Shown: positions 27,211 to 35,747 of the stretch, piece by piece | How positions within the stretch are numbered: position 1 is the first letter of the stretch | Layout of the letters: every line of letters starts with the position of its first letter | From: Brenneria nigrifluens DSM 30175 = ATCC 13028 | Lineage (GTDB): Bacteria; Pseudomonadota; Gammaproteobacteria; Enterobacterales; Enterobacteriaceae | NCBI RefSeq assembly: GCF_005484965.1 | Contig: NZ_CP034036.1 | Coordinates: 2,232,001-2,296,000 of the forward strand | Direction: 5' to 3' | DNA: 64,000 nucleotides | Notes under the pieces: generated by a model | What the model was told of the DNA's origin: nothing | What the model saw: only the letters and a program-made list of their open reading frames with translations | Database searches by the model: none | Program-made: the position numbers and the translations under genes

Positions 27211-28740
27211 ATGCGTATTGGTGTTCCAAAAGAACGGTTGGCCAATGAAGCACGGGTTGCAGCAACGCCGAAAACGGTCGAACAGCTGCTAAAACTCGGC
27301 TTTGAGGTCTCGATAGAACAAGGGGCGGGGAAACTTGCGAGTTTTGACGACGCGGCTTATACGGAAGCCGGCGCGTCAATCGCCGACAGTACCGAAGTCT
27401 GGCAATCCGACATTGTCCTGAAGGTCAATGCGCCGCAGGAAGATGAAATTGAGCTCACCCGGGCGGGGAGCACCATCGTCAGTTTCATCTGGCCGGCGCA
27501 GAATCCTGAACTGCTGGAAAAACTGGCGGCGCGCCAGGTGACGGTACTGGCGATGGACTCGGTTCCCCGCATTTCCCGCGCCCAGTCAATGGATGCGCTT
27601 AGCTCGATGGCGAACATCGCCGGTTACCGCGCCATCGTGGAAGCGGCCCATGAGTTTGGCCGTTTCTTTACCGGTCAGATTACCGCAGCGGGCAAGGTTC
27701 CGCCGGCCAAGGTGATGATTATCGGCGCCGGGGTTGCCGGTCTGGCGGCGATCGGCGCCGCCGGAAGTTTAGGCGCTATCGTACGTGCTTTTGATACCCG
27801 TCCCGAAGTCAAGGAACAGGTCAAAAGTATGGGGGCCGAGTTCCTGGAGCTCGACTTTGAAGAAGAGGCGGGCAGCGGCGACGGTTACGCCAAAGTCATG
27901 TCGGAAGCCTTTATCAAAGCGGAAATGGAACTGTTCGCCGCCCAGGCGAAAGAAGTGGATATCATTGTCACCACCGCGCTTATTCCTGGTAAGCCTGCAC
28001 CGCGGCTGATTACCAAAGAGATGGTGCAGGGCATGAAATCCGGCAGCGTGATCGTCGACCTGGCCGCGCAGACGGGCGGTAACTGTGAGTTAACCGTTGC
28101 CGACCGCGTTACCGTCACCGAAAACGGCGTCAAAATTATCGGTTACACCGATCTGCCTAGCCGCCTGCCGACCCAGTCTTCCCAACTTTACGGCACCAAC
28201 CTGGTCAACCTGCTGAAGCTGTTATGCAAAGAGAAGAACGGCGAAATCGACGTTGATTTTGAAGACAATGTCATTCGCGGCGTGACGGTAGTCAAAAATG
28301 GCGAAATCACCTGGCCCGCGCCACCGATTCAGGTTTCCGCCCAGCCGCAACAGGCGAAACCCGCCGCGGCCGCTGTCAAGGCTGAGGAAAAGCCGGCTTC
28401 GCCATGGAAGAAATACGCGTTCCTGGCTATTGCGATCCTGCTGTTTGGCTGGCTGGCGAACGTGGCGCCGAAAGAGTTTCTGTCGCATTTCACCGTATTC
28501 GCCCTGGCATGCGTGGTGGGATACTACGTGGTGTGGAATGTCAGTCATGCGCTGCATACGCCGTTGATGTCGGTAACCAATGCGATATCGGGCATTATCG
28601 TCGTAGGGGCATTGTTGCAAATCGGTCACGGCGGATGGGTATCCTTCCTTTCCTTTATCGCCGTATTGATTGCCAGCATCAATATTTTCGGTGGGTTCAC
28701 CGTCACTCAGCGCATGCTGAAAATGTTCCGCAAAAACTAA
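27211..28740 (+). CDS. pntA: NAD(P) transhydrogenase alpha subunit
   Basis: PntA and PntB form the inner-membrane proton-translocating transhydrogenase that makes NADPH from NADH. This 509-residue subunit has the NAD(H)-binding domain I (MIIGAGVAGLAAIGAAGSLG is its Rossmann loop) and an alanine/proline-rich linker near residues 370-390. About four membrane segments follow in the C-terminal 110 residues. Its stop is 10 nt from pntB. Confidence 0.98.
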   Translation: MRIGVPKERLANEARVAATPKTVEQLLKLGFEVSIEQGAGKLASFDDAAYTEAGASIADSTEVWQSDIVLKVNAPQEDEIELTRAGSTIVSFIWPAQNPELLEKLAARQVTVLAMDSVPRISRAQSMDALSSMANIAGYRAIVEAAHEFGRFFTGQITAAGKVPPAKVMIIGAGVAGLAAIGAAGSLGAIVRAFDTRPEVKEQVKSMGAEFLELDFEEEAGSGDGYAKVMSEAFIKAEMELFAAQAKEVDIIVTTALIPGKPAPRLITKEMVQGMKSGSVIVDLAAQTGGNCELTVADRVTVTENGVKIIGYTDLPSRLPTQSSQLYGTNLVNLLKLLCKEKNGEIDVDFEDNVIRGVTVVKNGEITWPAPPIQVSAQPQQAKPAAAAVKAEEKPASPWKKYAFLAIAILLFGWLANVAPKEFLSHFTVFALACVVGYYVVWNVSHALHTPLMSVTNAISGIIVVGALLQIGHGGWVSFLSFIAVLIASINIFGGFTVTQRMLKMFRKN

Positions 28741-28750
28741 GGGATAACAC

Positions 28751-30139
28751 ATGTCTGGTGGATTAGTTACAGCGGCATACATTGTTGCCGCGATTTTGTT
28801 TATATTCAGTCTGGCGGGGTTGTCGAAACACGAAACTTCCCGGCAGGGGAATATTTTCGGCGTCGTCGGGATGGCGATTGCGTTGATCGCCACCATCCTG
28901 GGACCGGATGCCGGCAACGTTGGCTGGATTATCGTCGCCATGGTGATTGGCGGTTCGATCGGCGTCTATCTGGCGCGCAAAGTTGAAATGACCGAAATGC
29001 CGGAGCTGGTCGCCATCCTGCACAGTTTTGTCGGGTTGGCCGCGGTGCTGGTAGGGTTCAACAGCTTTCTCGACCACGGTGAAATTACCGATCCGGTACT
29101 GGTGAATATCCATTTGACGGAAGTCTTTCTGGGGATCTTTATCGGTGCGGTAACCTTTACCGGTTCGGTTGTCGCCTTCGGCAAATTGCGCGGCATCATT
29201 TCTTCCAAACCGCTGGCGCTGCCTCACCGCCACAAAATGAACCTGGCGGCGCTGGTGGTCTCTTTCCTGCTGCTTCTGCTGTTTGTTAATACCGGCAGCG
29301 TGGCGTTGCAGGCCGTCGCCTTACTGTTAATGACGGCGATTGCGCTGGTGTTCGGCTGGCATTTGGTGGCTTCCATCGGCGGCGCCGACATGCCGGTGGT
29401 GGTTTCCATGCTGAACTCCTATTCCGGGTGGGCCGCCGCCGCCGCCGGCTTTATGTTGAGCAACGACCTGCTGATCGTAACCGGCGCGCTGGTGGGTTCT
29501 TCCGGGGCGATCCTGTCCTATATCATGTGTAAGGCGATGAACCGCTCTTTTATCAGCGTGATTGCCGGCGGTTTCGGTACTGACGGTTCCTCCACAGGTG
29601 AAAGCGAAGAGATGGGCGAGTACCGCGAAGCGTCAGCGGAAGAGGTGGCTGACCTGCTCAAGAATTCGAGCTCGGTGATTATCACTCCGGGGTACGGCAT
29701 GGCGGTGGCGCAGGCGCAATATCCGGTACACGATATTACCGCCAAACTGCGCGCGCGCGGCATCAATGTCCGCTTTGGCATCCATCCGGTGGCGGGCCGT
29801 TTGCCGGGCCATATGAACGTTCTGCTGGCTGAAGCGAAAGTGCCTTACGACATCGTGTTGGAGATGGATGAAATCAATGATGATTTCTCCGATACCGATA
29901 CCGTGCTGGTTATCGGCGCAAACGATACGGTGAATCCGGCGGCGCAGGAAGATCCGCACAGTCCGATTGCCGGGATGCCGGTGCTGGAAGTGTGGAAAGC
30001 GCAGAACGTTATCGTGTTCAAGCGCTCGATGAACACCGGCTATGCCGGCGTGCAGAACCCCTTATTCTTCAAAGAAAATACGCAGATGCTGTTTGGCGAC
30101 GCCAAAGCCAGCGTAGAGGCGATTCTGAAAGCGCTGTAA
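28751..30139 (+). CDS. pntB: NAD(P) transhydrogenase beta subunit
   Basis: The 462-residue beta subunit carries about eight to nine membrane segments, then the cytoplasmic NADP(H)-binding domain III. Domain III motifs include IITPGYGMAVAQAQYPV, RFGIHPVAGRLPGHMNVLL and the nucleotide loop VLVIGANDTVNPAA. It forms a two-gene operon with pntA and ends at a strong terminator. Confidence 0.98.
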   Translation: MSGGLVTAAYIVAAILFIFSLAGLSKHETSRQGNIFGVVGMAIALIATILGPDAGNVGWIIVAMVIGGSIGVYLARKVEMTEMPELVAILHSFVGLAAVLVGFNSFLDHGEITDPVLVNIHLTEVFLGIFIGAVTFTGSVVAFGKLRGIISSKPLALPHRHKMNLAALVVSFLLLLLFVNTGSVALQAVALLLMTAIALVFGWHLVASIGGADMPVVVSMLNSYSGWAAAAAGFMLSNDLLIVTGALVGSSGAILSYIMCKAMNRSFISVIAGGFGTDGSSTGESEEMGEYREASAEEVADLLKNSSSVIITPGYGMAVAQAQYPVHDITAKLRARGINVRFGIHPVAGRLPGHMNVLLAEAKVPYDIVLEMDEINDDFSDTDTVLVIGANDTVNPAAQEDPHSPIAGMPVLEVWKAQNVIVFKRSMNTGYAGVQNPLFFKENTQMLFGDAKASVEAILKAL

Positions 30140-30163
30140 ACAGCGCTGGAAAGCGAAAAAGCA

Positions 30164-30189
30164 AGGGGCGAGAAATCGCCCCTTTTTTA
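30164..30189. terminator. Terminator between pntB and uspE
   Basis: GGGGCG pairs with CGCCCC around a short A-rich loop, followed by TTTTTT on the plus strand. The minus strand has a looser T run (TTGCTTTTT), so it may also end the convergent uspE. Confidence 0.85.
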
Positions 30190-30202
30190 TATCGACTGAA
30201 CG

Positions 30203-31165
30203 CTACTTCTTATCATCCTCCTCGACTTCCTCATCCAGCGCGATGGGGGAGACGAAGTCATCAGGCTTGATCGCCAGCAGATCGCATTTCAGATGGTCGA
30301 TCACATGTTCCACGGTGTTGCCGATAAACGCGGCGGAAAGACCGGTTCGTCCGAGCGAGCCCAACACCACCACGCCCACCTGCAGATGCTCGGCCAAATC
30401 GGGAATAACCTCCTCCGGCAGCCCTTTTTCCACATGGGTGACGCGTTCATCCAGATTGAATTTCTGACGCAGCGATTTCATCGCAATCAGATGTTGGCCG
30501 CGAATGGCGTCGTTGTAGACGCCGGGGTCGAAATCAGGCAGTTCAATGGCGATATTAATCGGGGTAACCGGATAGGCCCCGACAAGATGGACCTCGGTTT
30601 CATTGACCTGCTTAGCCAGCTCCAGCGTTTCCGATACCAGCTTGATATTAAGGGGATCGTGATACGGGTCTTCACTGGACAGATTAACCGCCACCAGCGC
30701 GCGGCTCTCCTCCGGCCAGGGTTGGTCTTTGACCATCCACACGGGACAAGGGCATTTACGCAATAGCTGCCAGTCGGTGGGGGTGAAAATAACCGCTTCC
30801 AGTCGATCGTGCTGATGCGCCATTTTCAATAACAGGTCATGCTGCCCGGCGATGACCTCGCGGATAATGGCTTCAAACGGCTTATTGTGCCAGACGACTT
30901 TGATCTCTATCGGTACGCCCGCTTCAAGATAATATTTGCATTGCTCGGTAATCCACTCGGTACGTTGCTGAATCACGCCCTGACGCATCTCTGTCCGTTC
31001 ATCGGGAGACAAAAGGGTGGTCATCTCATAAGAAAAATCATAAATAGGCAGAAACGCTTTGATTCGGCCGCCAAGCCGCTGAACCAGATACACCGCCCGA
31101 CGCAGCGCTGGCTGGTCATCCTGATTTGGGTCAATAGCTACAAGTAAATTCTGATACTTTGCCAT
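30203..31165 (-). CDS. uspE: Universal stress protein UspE (tandem Usp domains)
   Basis: This 320-residue protein has two universal stress protein domains in tandem. The first starts at LLVAIDPNQDD, the second near ALVAVNLSSEDP, and the second ends with the ATP-loop-like VVLGSLGRTGLSAAFIGNTVEHV. E. coli UspE is close in size and is involved in stress survival and motility or adhesion. The tail is strongly acidic (EEVEEDD). It lies downstream of fnr, as in other enterobacteria. Confidence 0.95.
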   Translation of the reverse strand: MAKYQNLLVAIDPNQDDQPALRRAVYLVQRLGGRIKAFLPIYDFSYEMTTLLSPDERTEMRQGVIQQRTEWITEQCKYYLEAGVPIEIKVVWHNKPFEAIIREVIAGQHDLLLKMAHQHDRLEAVIFTPTDWQLLRKCPCPVWMVKDQPWPEESRALVAVNLSSEDPYHDPLNIKLVSETLELAKQVNETEVHLVGAYPVTPINIAIELPDFDPGVYNDAIRGQHLIAMKSLRQKFNLDERVTHVEKGLPEEVIPDLAEHLQVGVVVLGSLGRTGLSAAFIGNTVEHVIDHLKCDLLAIKPDDFVSPIALDEEVEEDDKK

Positions 31166-31289
31166 AGGTCCTCCAAGCAGCCGTCAATTCACAGCCGGTA
31201 AATTAAGAGTACCCCAAGGGAATCGCTTTGGACAACTGATGATGAGAACCGGATCAATAAAATAGGATTATCACTGACCCGGCAATAGC

Positions 31290-32042
31290 TTAGGATTTAT
31301 TCTGCGAGACGCCGGCAAGCCCGGAAAGGGCGCTGATATTTTCAATGGTGATATATTTGCCTTTTACGGCAAGAATGCCGCTTTTCTGAAAACGCCCCAG
31401 CAGCCGGCTGATGGTTTCCACCGTTAATCCCAGATAGTTACCGATATCGCCGCGCGTCATGGTCAAACGGAATTCACGGGGAGAAAAGCCGCGCTCGGCA
31501 AAACGCCGGGAGAGGTTATACACGAAAGCCGCCAGACGTTCCTCCGCATTCTTCTTCGACAGCAGCAGGATCATATCCTGATCGCCGCGAATTTCGCCAC
31601 TCATCAAACGCATCATTTGCTGACGCAGATTGGGCATTTTGCCGGAAAGGTCATCCAGCGTTTCGAATGGAATTTCACACACCATCGAGGTTTCCAGCGC
31701 CTGAGCAAAGCTGGGATGCTGCGCATTGCCAATGGCATCAAAGCCGACCAGATCGCCCGCCAGATGAAAACCGGTGATCTGCTCATCACCCTGTTCGGTG
31801 ATGGTATAGCTCTTAATCGTACCCGAGCGGATGGCGTATAAAGATTTCAACTCGTCGCCCGCTTTGAACAGCGCCTGTCCTTTCTGGATCGGCTTTTTCC
31901 TTTCAATGATATTATCGAGCTGATCGAGCTCGTGCTCATTTAAAGTAAACGGGATACATAGTTGACTGATGCTGCAATCCTGGCAGTGGATTGCACAACC
32001 GCCAGACTGGATGCGTCGGATAATGCGCTTTTCCGGTATCAT
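31290..32042 (-). CDS. fnr: Oxygen-sensing transcription regulator FNR
   Basis: FNR controls the switch to anaerobic metabolism through an oxygen-labile 4Fe-4S cluster. The 250-residue protein keeps the cluster ligands Cys20, Cys23 and Cys29 (GGCAIHCQDCSISQLC) and the fourth cysteine in SMVCEIPF near residue 122. A cyclic-nucleotide-type beta barrel precedes a C-terminal helix-turn-helix whose recognition helix contains VETISRLLGRFQ, the E-SR residues that read TTGAT. A near-consensus FNR box just upstream suggests autoregulation. Confidence 0.98.
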   Translation of the reverse strand: MIPEKRIIRRIQSGGCAIHCQDCSISQLCIPFTLNEHELDQLDNIIERKKPIQKGQALFKAGDELKSLYAIRSGTIKSYTITEQGDEQITGFHLAGDLVGFDAIGNAQHPSFAQALETSMVCEIPFETLDDLSGKMPNLRQQMMRLMSGEIRGDQDMILLLSKKNAEERLAAFVYNLSRRFAERGFSPREFRLTMTRGDIGNYLGLTVETISRLLGRFQKSGILAVKGKYITIENISALSGLAGVSQNKS

Positions 32043-32062
32043 AGTCTCTGCTCAGGCAATAA

Positions 32063-32076
32063 TTGATATCGGTCAA
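32063..32076 (-). promoter_or_regulatory. FNR box in the fnr promoter
   Basis: TTGATATCGGTCAA differs from the FNR consensus TTGAT-N4-ATCAA at one position. It is centred about 27 nt upstream of the fnr ATG, near where transcription should begin, so bound FNR would repress its own gene, as known in E. coli. Confidence 0.7.
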
Positions 32077-32206
32077 TTTTAACAGCTTTTATCGCCGGTG
32101 ATAAGCCCGGTAATCCTTAGAACAGGCCAATAAATAGTGAACTAACAGAAAAAACGCGATTAGCCGCGAGGCGTAATTATTCGGTCTATCGACTCGCTAA
32201 AATAAA

Positions 32207-32335
32207 ATGCAATTAACATCACATATTACAAGTGAAAAAGAGAAACACATCACGTTTCTTGACGACGGTATTAATATCGATGGTGTGCTTGGCGTGATGG
32301 TCCGTTATAAAAACAAAGCCATCATGACCTATTAA
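32207..32335 (+). CDS. Possible small hypothetical protein (42 codons)
   Basis: A short open frame runs from the ATG at 32207 to TAA and would encode an acidic/basic mixed peptide (includes HITFLDDGINIDGVLGV). No ribosome site is clear and no family was recognised. It could be the end of a decayed gene, since a second remnant on the same strand follows at 32409. Low confidence. Confidence 0.2.
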   Translation: MQLTSHITSEKEKHITFLDDGINIDGVLGVMVRYKNKAIMTY

Positions 32336-32408
32336 TTAAACGCCTATTTACCCTGGGAAGGGTTAAACGTGGTATTTAATGGCAGTAAAGAGTAAAGGAC
32401 GACTGGAA

Positions 32409-32480
32409 ATGAAACTGGTCGAAAAATCCTATGTTATTAACGGCGGCGGCGACCAGGTGAAGCTGAATGATCTCTTCGGC
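32409..32480 (+). pseudogene. Possible remnant of a DUF899-type thioredoxin-like gene
   Basis: Translation from the ATG at 32409 gives MKLVEKSYVINGGGDQVKLN then DLFGTPQRF. This recalls the start of the conserved DUF899 core (a K-x-Y-V-F...G...L-x-D-L-F pattern). The similarity stops at the perfect hairpin at 32479-32508, after which the frame runs antisense through sodC with no family likeness. I read it as a truncated fragment; the assignment rests on about 25 residues and is tentative. Confidence 0.25.
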
Positions 32481-32508
32481 ACGCCGCAGCGCTTTCGCTG
32501 CGGCGTGC
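32479..32508. terminator. Perfect 13-bp hairpin downstream of sodC
   Basis: GCACGCCGCAGCG pairs perfectly with CGCTGCGGCGTGC around a CTTT tetraloop, beginning 24 nt beyond the sodC stop. Neither strand has a proper T run, so it may be a Rho-independent terminator of reduced strength or a transcript-stabilising stem. Confidence 0.5.
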
Positions 32509-32531
32509 GTACATTTCTACTTAATAAATGG

Positions 32532-33056
32532 TTACTCAATCACGCCGCAGGCCAGACGCGCGCCGCCGCCGCCCAGTTTCTCCGGGCTGTCGGCGTAGTT
32601 ATCGCCGCCGGCATGGATCATAAGAGCTTGATTTTTCACCTCGGACAGCGACTTTATCCGCGGCGCCAGCACCTGATAGGTGGCGCTGCCATCGGCGTTA
32701 ACCACCAACCCGGGCAGGTCTCCCAGATGTCCCTGGTCGGTATAAGGCCCCAGATGCTTGCCTGTTTTGTCAGGATCGAGATGCCCGCCGGCCGCCTGCG
32801 CAGGCACGGTTTTGCCATCCTGTTCCGCCGGAGCGCAGCTGGCTTTTTCATGAATATGGAAGCCGTGGATCCCCGGGGCCAGTCCGGTTAACTTCGGGGT
32901 AAAAAGTAGGCCATAGGGGGTTTCCGTTATCGACACCTCGCCAAGCGCCTTACCGCTGCCGGTTGGCAGCGCTTCATTCAGGGTCACCGTGGTGCTGGCA
33001 GCGAATGCGGAACAGGAAAAGAACACGCCTGTCAGGATAAGAGCCTTCAGTTTCAT
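32532..33056 (-). CDS. sodC: Periplasmic Cu,Zn superoxide dismutase
   Basis: SodC converts superoxide to hydrogen peroxide and oxygen in the periplasm. The 174-residue precursor has a signal peptide ending in SAFA. Copper ligands are in GIHGFHIHEKASC (HxH), zinc-loop residues in AAGGHLDPDKTGKHLGPY, and the C-terminal copper histidine in ALMIHAGGDN. Cysteines in KASCAPAE and RLACGVIE form the conserved disulfide. Monocistronic between fnr and srfC. Confidence 0.97.
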   Translation of the reverse strand: MKLKALILTGVFFSCSAFAASTTVTLNEALPTGSGKALGEVSITETPYGLLFTPKLTGLAPGIHGFHIHEKASCAPAEQDGKTVPAQAAGGHLDPDKTGKHLGPYTDQGHLGDLPGLVVNADGSATYQVLAPRIKSLSEVKNQALMIHAGGDNYADSPEKLGGGGARLACGVIE

Positions 33057-33253
33057 TGTCTTTTGCCTCGATTGTTATTAGATCGGCCGATGGTTCAATA
33101 AGCCGATATCGTCATGCAGGATGAATGATGAATACATCTTGGAATGAAATAATAGTTGAGTCAGGGGAGGCGTCAAATCAGGGGGTTGTTTTCTGAGGAA
33201 AACAATGATGCCAAAGGCATGAAATGCCCGTTATTCACAGGCAGCAAGCGCCG

Positions 33254-33277
33254 CTCCCCCGGAACGAACCGGGGGAG
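33254..33277. terminator. GC-rich hairpin after srfC
   Basis: CTCCCCCGG and CCGGGGGAG form a 9-bp stem with an AACGAA loop, 8 nt past the srfC stop. There is no T run on the minus strand, so it may be a stabilising 3' end or a weak terminator of srfABC. Confidence 0.5.
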
Positions 33278-33284
33278 GACGGCA

Positions 33285-35747
33285 CTACTTCTCGGCGGGT
33301 TTAATCACCTTTAATATCACGCCCAGGCGTTCGCGTTGTTCGTCACCGACTTCGCGTGCGGCGGAATATCCCGCGTTTTGTATAATCATTTCATTAAGCG
33401 CGATCAGCCAATCATAAATATAAAACGCCGTATTGTTGGTTGGCGTGAGCGACAGCTTGGTCAGCCGCTGCGCCGCGCCCCAGTTCACCGCCTGTTTTTC
33501 CGGCTTGGCGAAAATTTTATGACCGCGATTGATACGGCTGGCGGGGCGCAGCGCCTCGTCCACCTGCTGGAAACCCAGCCAGGCGACGAAGTCTCCCAGC
33601 ACGGTAAGCACCCGGGATACCTGACGATCGGCTTTACTTTCACGGTGTACGGATAACTGTTCGCTATCCGCCAGCATGCCGACCAGAGCGTCTTCGATCT
33701 CCAGCCGGATACTGGCGGTGATCAGTTCTTCCACCAGTATTTCGATGGTCGCTTTAGCCACCCCCAGCAGTTCTATTAACGGCGCATTTTCCGGCAGGCC
33801 GCGCAGATGGTTTATCCAGTAACGATAAACATGGTGGGCATATTCCGCTTCATAGCCATGATCGAGCGCCTGAACGGGGGAGGCGGGTTGATCGATATCG
33901 ACGGGTTCGTCGGCAAACAGATCGATTTCGATCCCGATGCCAAAAGGCTCGGCGCTGCTTAACGGCACGCCGGGTTCATCGGCTTCCTGCTGATAGCCAT
34001 AGCCCGGTTGCCCCTGCTGCTTCAGGTAGAGGCGGCGCAGCTCGTCGCGCGATGGCAATAATCTCTCCAGCAACTCGCCGTGTACGCCGGTGCGGGTCTG
34101 CAACGATTTAAGCAGGGTTTCGGCGATACGCTGTTTTTGCGCCGGATCGTCGATTTCCGCCGGCCGATACCAGTTGCCCAGCAGATTATCTCCCAGCTCG
34201 CGCTGGATTTCGCCGAGCTGTTCGCCGATGCGCCCGAGCTTCACTTCACGGTGGACCTCCGTACCCAGCCAGGCCGCCATGCGGCTTACGCCGCGTTTAT
34301 CCATTGCCAGCATAGTGCCCCAGGCATCGCCGGGATTGCCGACGTAACGCTGTACCGCGGCGTCATAGTTCTGTCCGTGCGTAATGCGGCGATCAAAGCG
34401 GGTCACCGCCCAGATCAGCCCCGGCTTGCGGCGGCTGCGAACCTGCGCGTTTTCACCCTGAGTCTGTTTAACCCAGTAATCCAGCGCCTTGCCGACGGCT
34501 TTTACCTCGGAACGTTGGCCCGCGGCGCTGCAAACCATCAGTAAATTCATTTCCTGATTGTCGGTATAGCGTTCCAGCAGATAGGCGCGCTTGGCCCGCA
34601 ACAGGCTATGCGCCAGGGGATGAGGATCCTTTTTCTCATCGCTGTCCCGCGGAGCGGCTACCGGCGGCGTATCGCCGAAACCGGGGAAATCCAGTATATC
34701 GACCTGCTCAAACAACGCTTCGCGGGGAGGCGAATGCAACGGGATCAGCAGTTCGGCCGCCAGCATCGTCAGTTCGGCCTGCGATAGCTCAACCGCTTTT
34801 CCCGCCCGACCGTTCAATACCGGCCGCAGCAACACCCCCGCGTCATCGGCGGCGTTGAGGCGCTCCAGCGCGGCGCCGTTAATCATGCCGTTGGCGGGAC
34901 ACAGGGCTTCATCCACCAGCACCCGGATCGGCGCCAGCACCTTGTGGGCGCCGGAAAGATGTTGCAGCGTATGGGCGAAATGGCGATAGGCGGCTGTCAG
35001 ATCCTGACGCGCTCCCCAGAGCGGCGAGAACAGCTGCGCGCGGTCGTCAACGCTGAGGTACGGCGCCAGATCCACCGCCGCGGGCCAGAAGTGCGTCTCC
35101 AACTGCTTTTGCCGTTTGGCGTCATGACGCGCCAGATAATCCCACAGGGCGACGACCTCATCCGCGTTAACGCCGGCAACGGGCTCCGGCTGGCGGTGCA
35201 GCGACAGCACGCTCAGATGGTCGGCGATCTGCCGTTCGTCCAGCTCCTCGAACGCGTTTTCCTGTTGCTGCTCGTGCAGAAAGGCGTTGGCGATAATCTT
35301 GCCGATATCCGCTTCGCTGAGCAGTTGCAGCTGAACGGGAAAGGATTTATTTTTCACCGCCGCCTGACGGCTAAAGCGGGTCACCAACGCGGTGAGATGA
35401 TTATCCGCGTTGATATGGGTAAGAAAATCAAGCTGCTGTCCCTCCAAAGAGGTTTCCAGCCGGCCATTCTCTCCCGCCGCCAGGGCGGAAATCAGATAAG
35501 ATTTCCCCGCCTGCGACAGGCCAAAGAAACCGATGGCGATATCTTTCAGCGCTACGTCCGACAGATGTTGCGCCTTATTGCGGTGACGACGCAGTTTAAC
35601 AATCAGCCTGTCGGCCTCAATGTCCAGCCGCGGCGCATGTTGCCGCGTGGTTTCGATCCAGTCGATCGCCCGATCAACGCCTTGCGCTACTGACTGTAGC
35701 TGGCTATGGAGTCGGCTCGACTGTTGTTTGGGCGTTAATGGTTTCAT
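33285..35747 (-). CDS. srfC: SrfC family protein, dynamin/GTPase-like P-loop protein
   Basis: This 820-residue protein belongs to the SrfC 'virulence factor' family, named from the Salmonella SsrB-regulated srfABC locus; the biochemical role is not established. A Walker A/G1 loop GLSQAGKS is at residues 76-83, and a later DxxG element (ILDFPGFGDT) fits a G3 switch. These suggest a GTP-binding protein with long helical flanks. It ends the srfABC operon, starting inside the last 4 nt of srfB (ATGA). Similar genes in Xenorhabdus and Salmonella have been described as toxic or virulence-linked. Confidence 0.9.
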   Translation of the reverse strand: MKPLTPKQQSSRLHSQLQSVAQGVDRAIDWIETTRQHAPRLDIEADRLIVKLRRHRNKAQHLSDVALKDIAIGFFGLSQAGKSYLISALAAGENGRLETSLEGQQLDFLTHINADNHLTALVTRFSRQAAVKNKSFPVQLQLLSEADIGKIIANAFLHEQQQENAFEELDERQIADHLSVLSLHRQPEPVAGVNADEVVALWDYLARHDAKRQKQLETHFWPAAVDLAPYLSVDDRAQLFSPLWGARQDLTAAYRHFAHTLQHLSGAHKVLAPIRVLVDEALCPANGMINGAALERLNAADDAGVLLRPVLNGRAGKAVELSQAELTMLAAELLIPLHSPPREALFEQVDILDFPGFGDTPPVAAPRDSDEKKDPHPLAHSLLRAKRAYLLERYTDNQEMNLLMVCSAAGQRSEVKAVGKALDYWVKQTQGENAQVRSRRKPGLIWAVTRFDRRITHGQNYDAAVQRYVGNPGDAWGTMLAMDKRGVSRMAAWLGTEVHREVKLGRIGEQLGEIQRELGDNLLGNWYRPAEIDDPAQKQRIAETLLKSLQTRTGVHGELLERLLPSRDELRRLYLKQQGQPGYGYQQEADEPGVPLSSAEPFGIGIEIDLFADEPVDIDQPASPVQALDHGYEAEYAHHVYRYWINHLRGLPENAPLIELLGVAKATIEILVEELITASIRLEIEDALVGMLADSEQLSVHRESKADRQVSRVLTVLGDFVAWLGFQQVDEALRPASRINRGHKIFAKPEKQAVNWGAAQRLTKLSLTPTNNTAFYIYDWLIALNEMIIQNAGYSAAREVGDEQRERLGVILKVIKPAEK

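Noticed and set aside
34944..35693. Plus-strand open frame of 249 codons
   Set aside because: It lies antisense inside srfC, which has P-loop and switch motifs; no ribosome site or family likeness.
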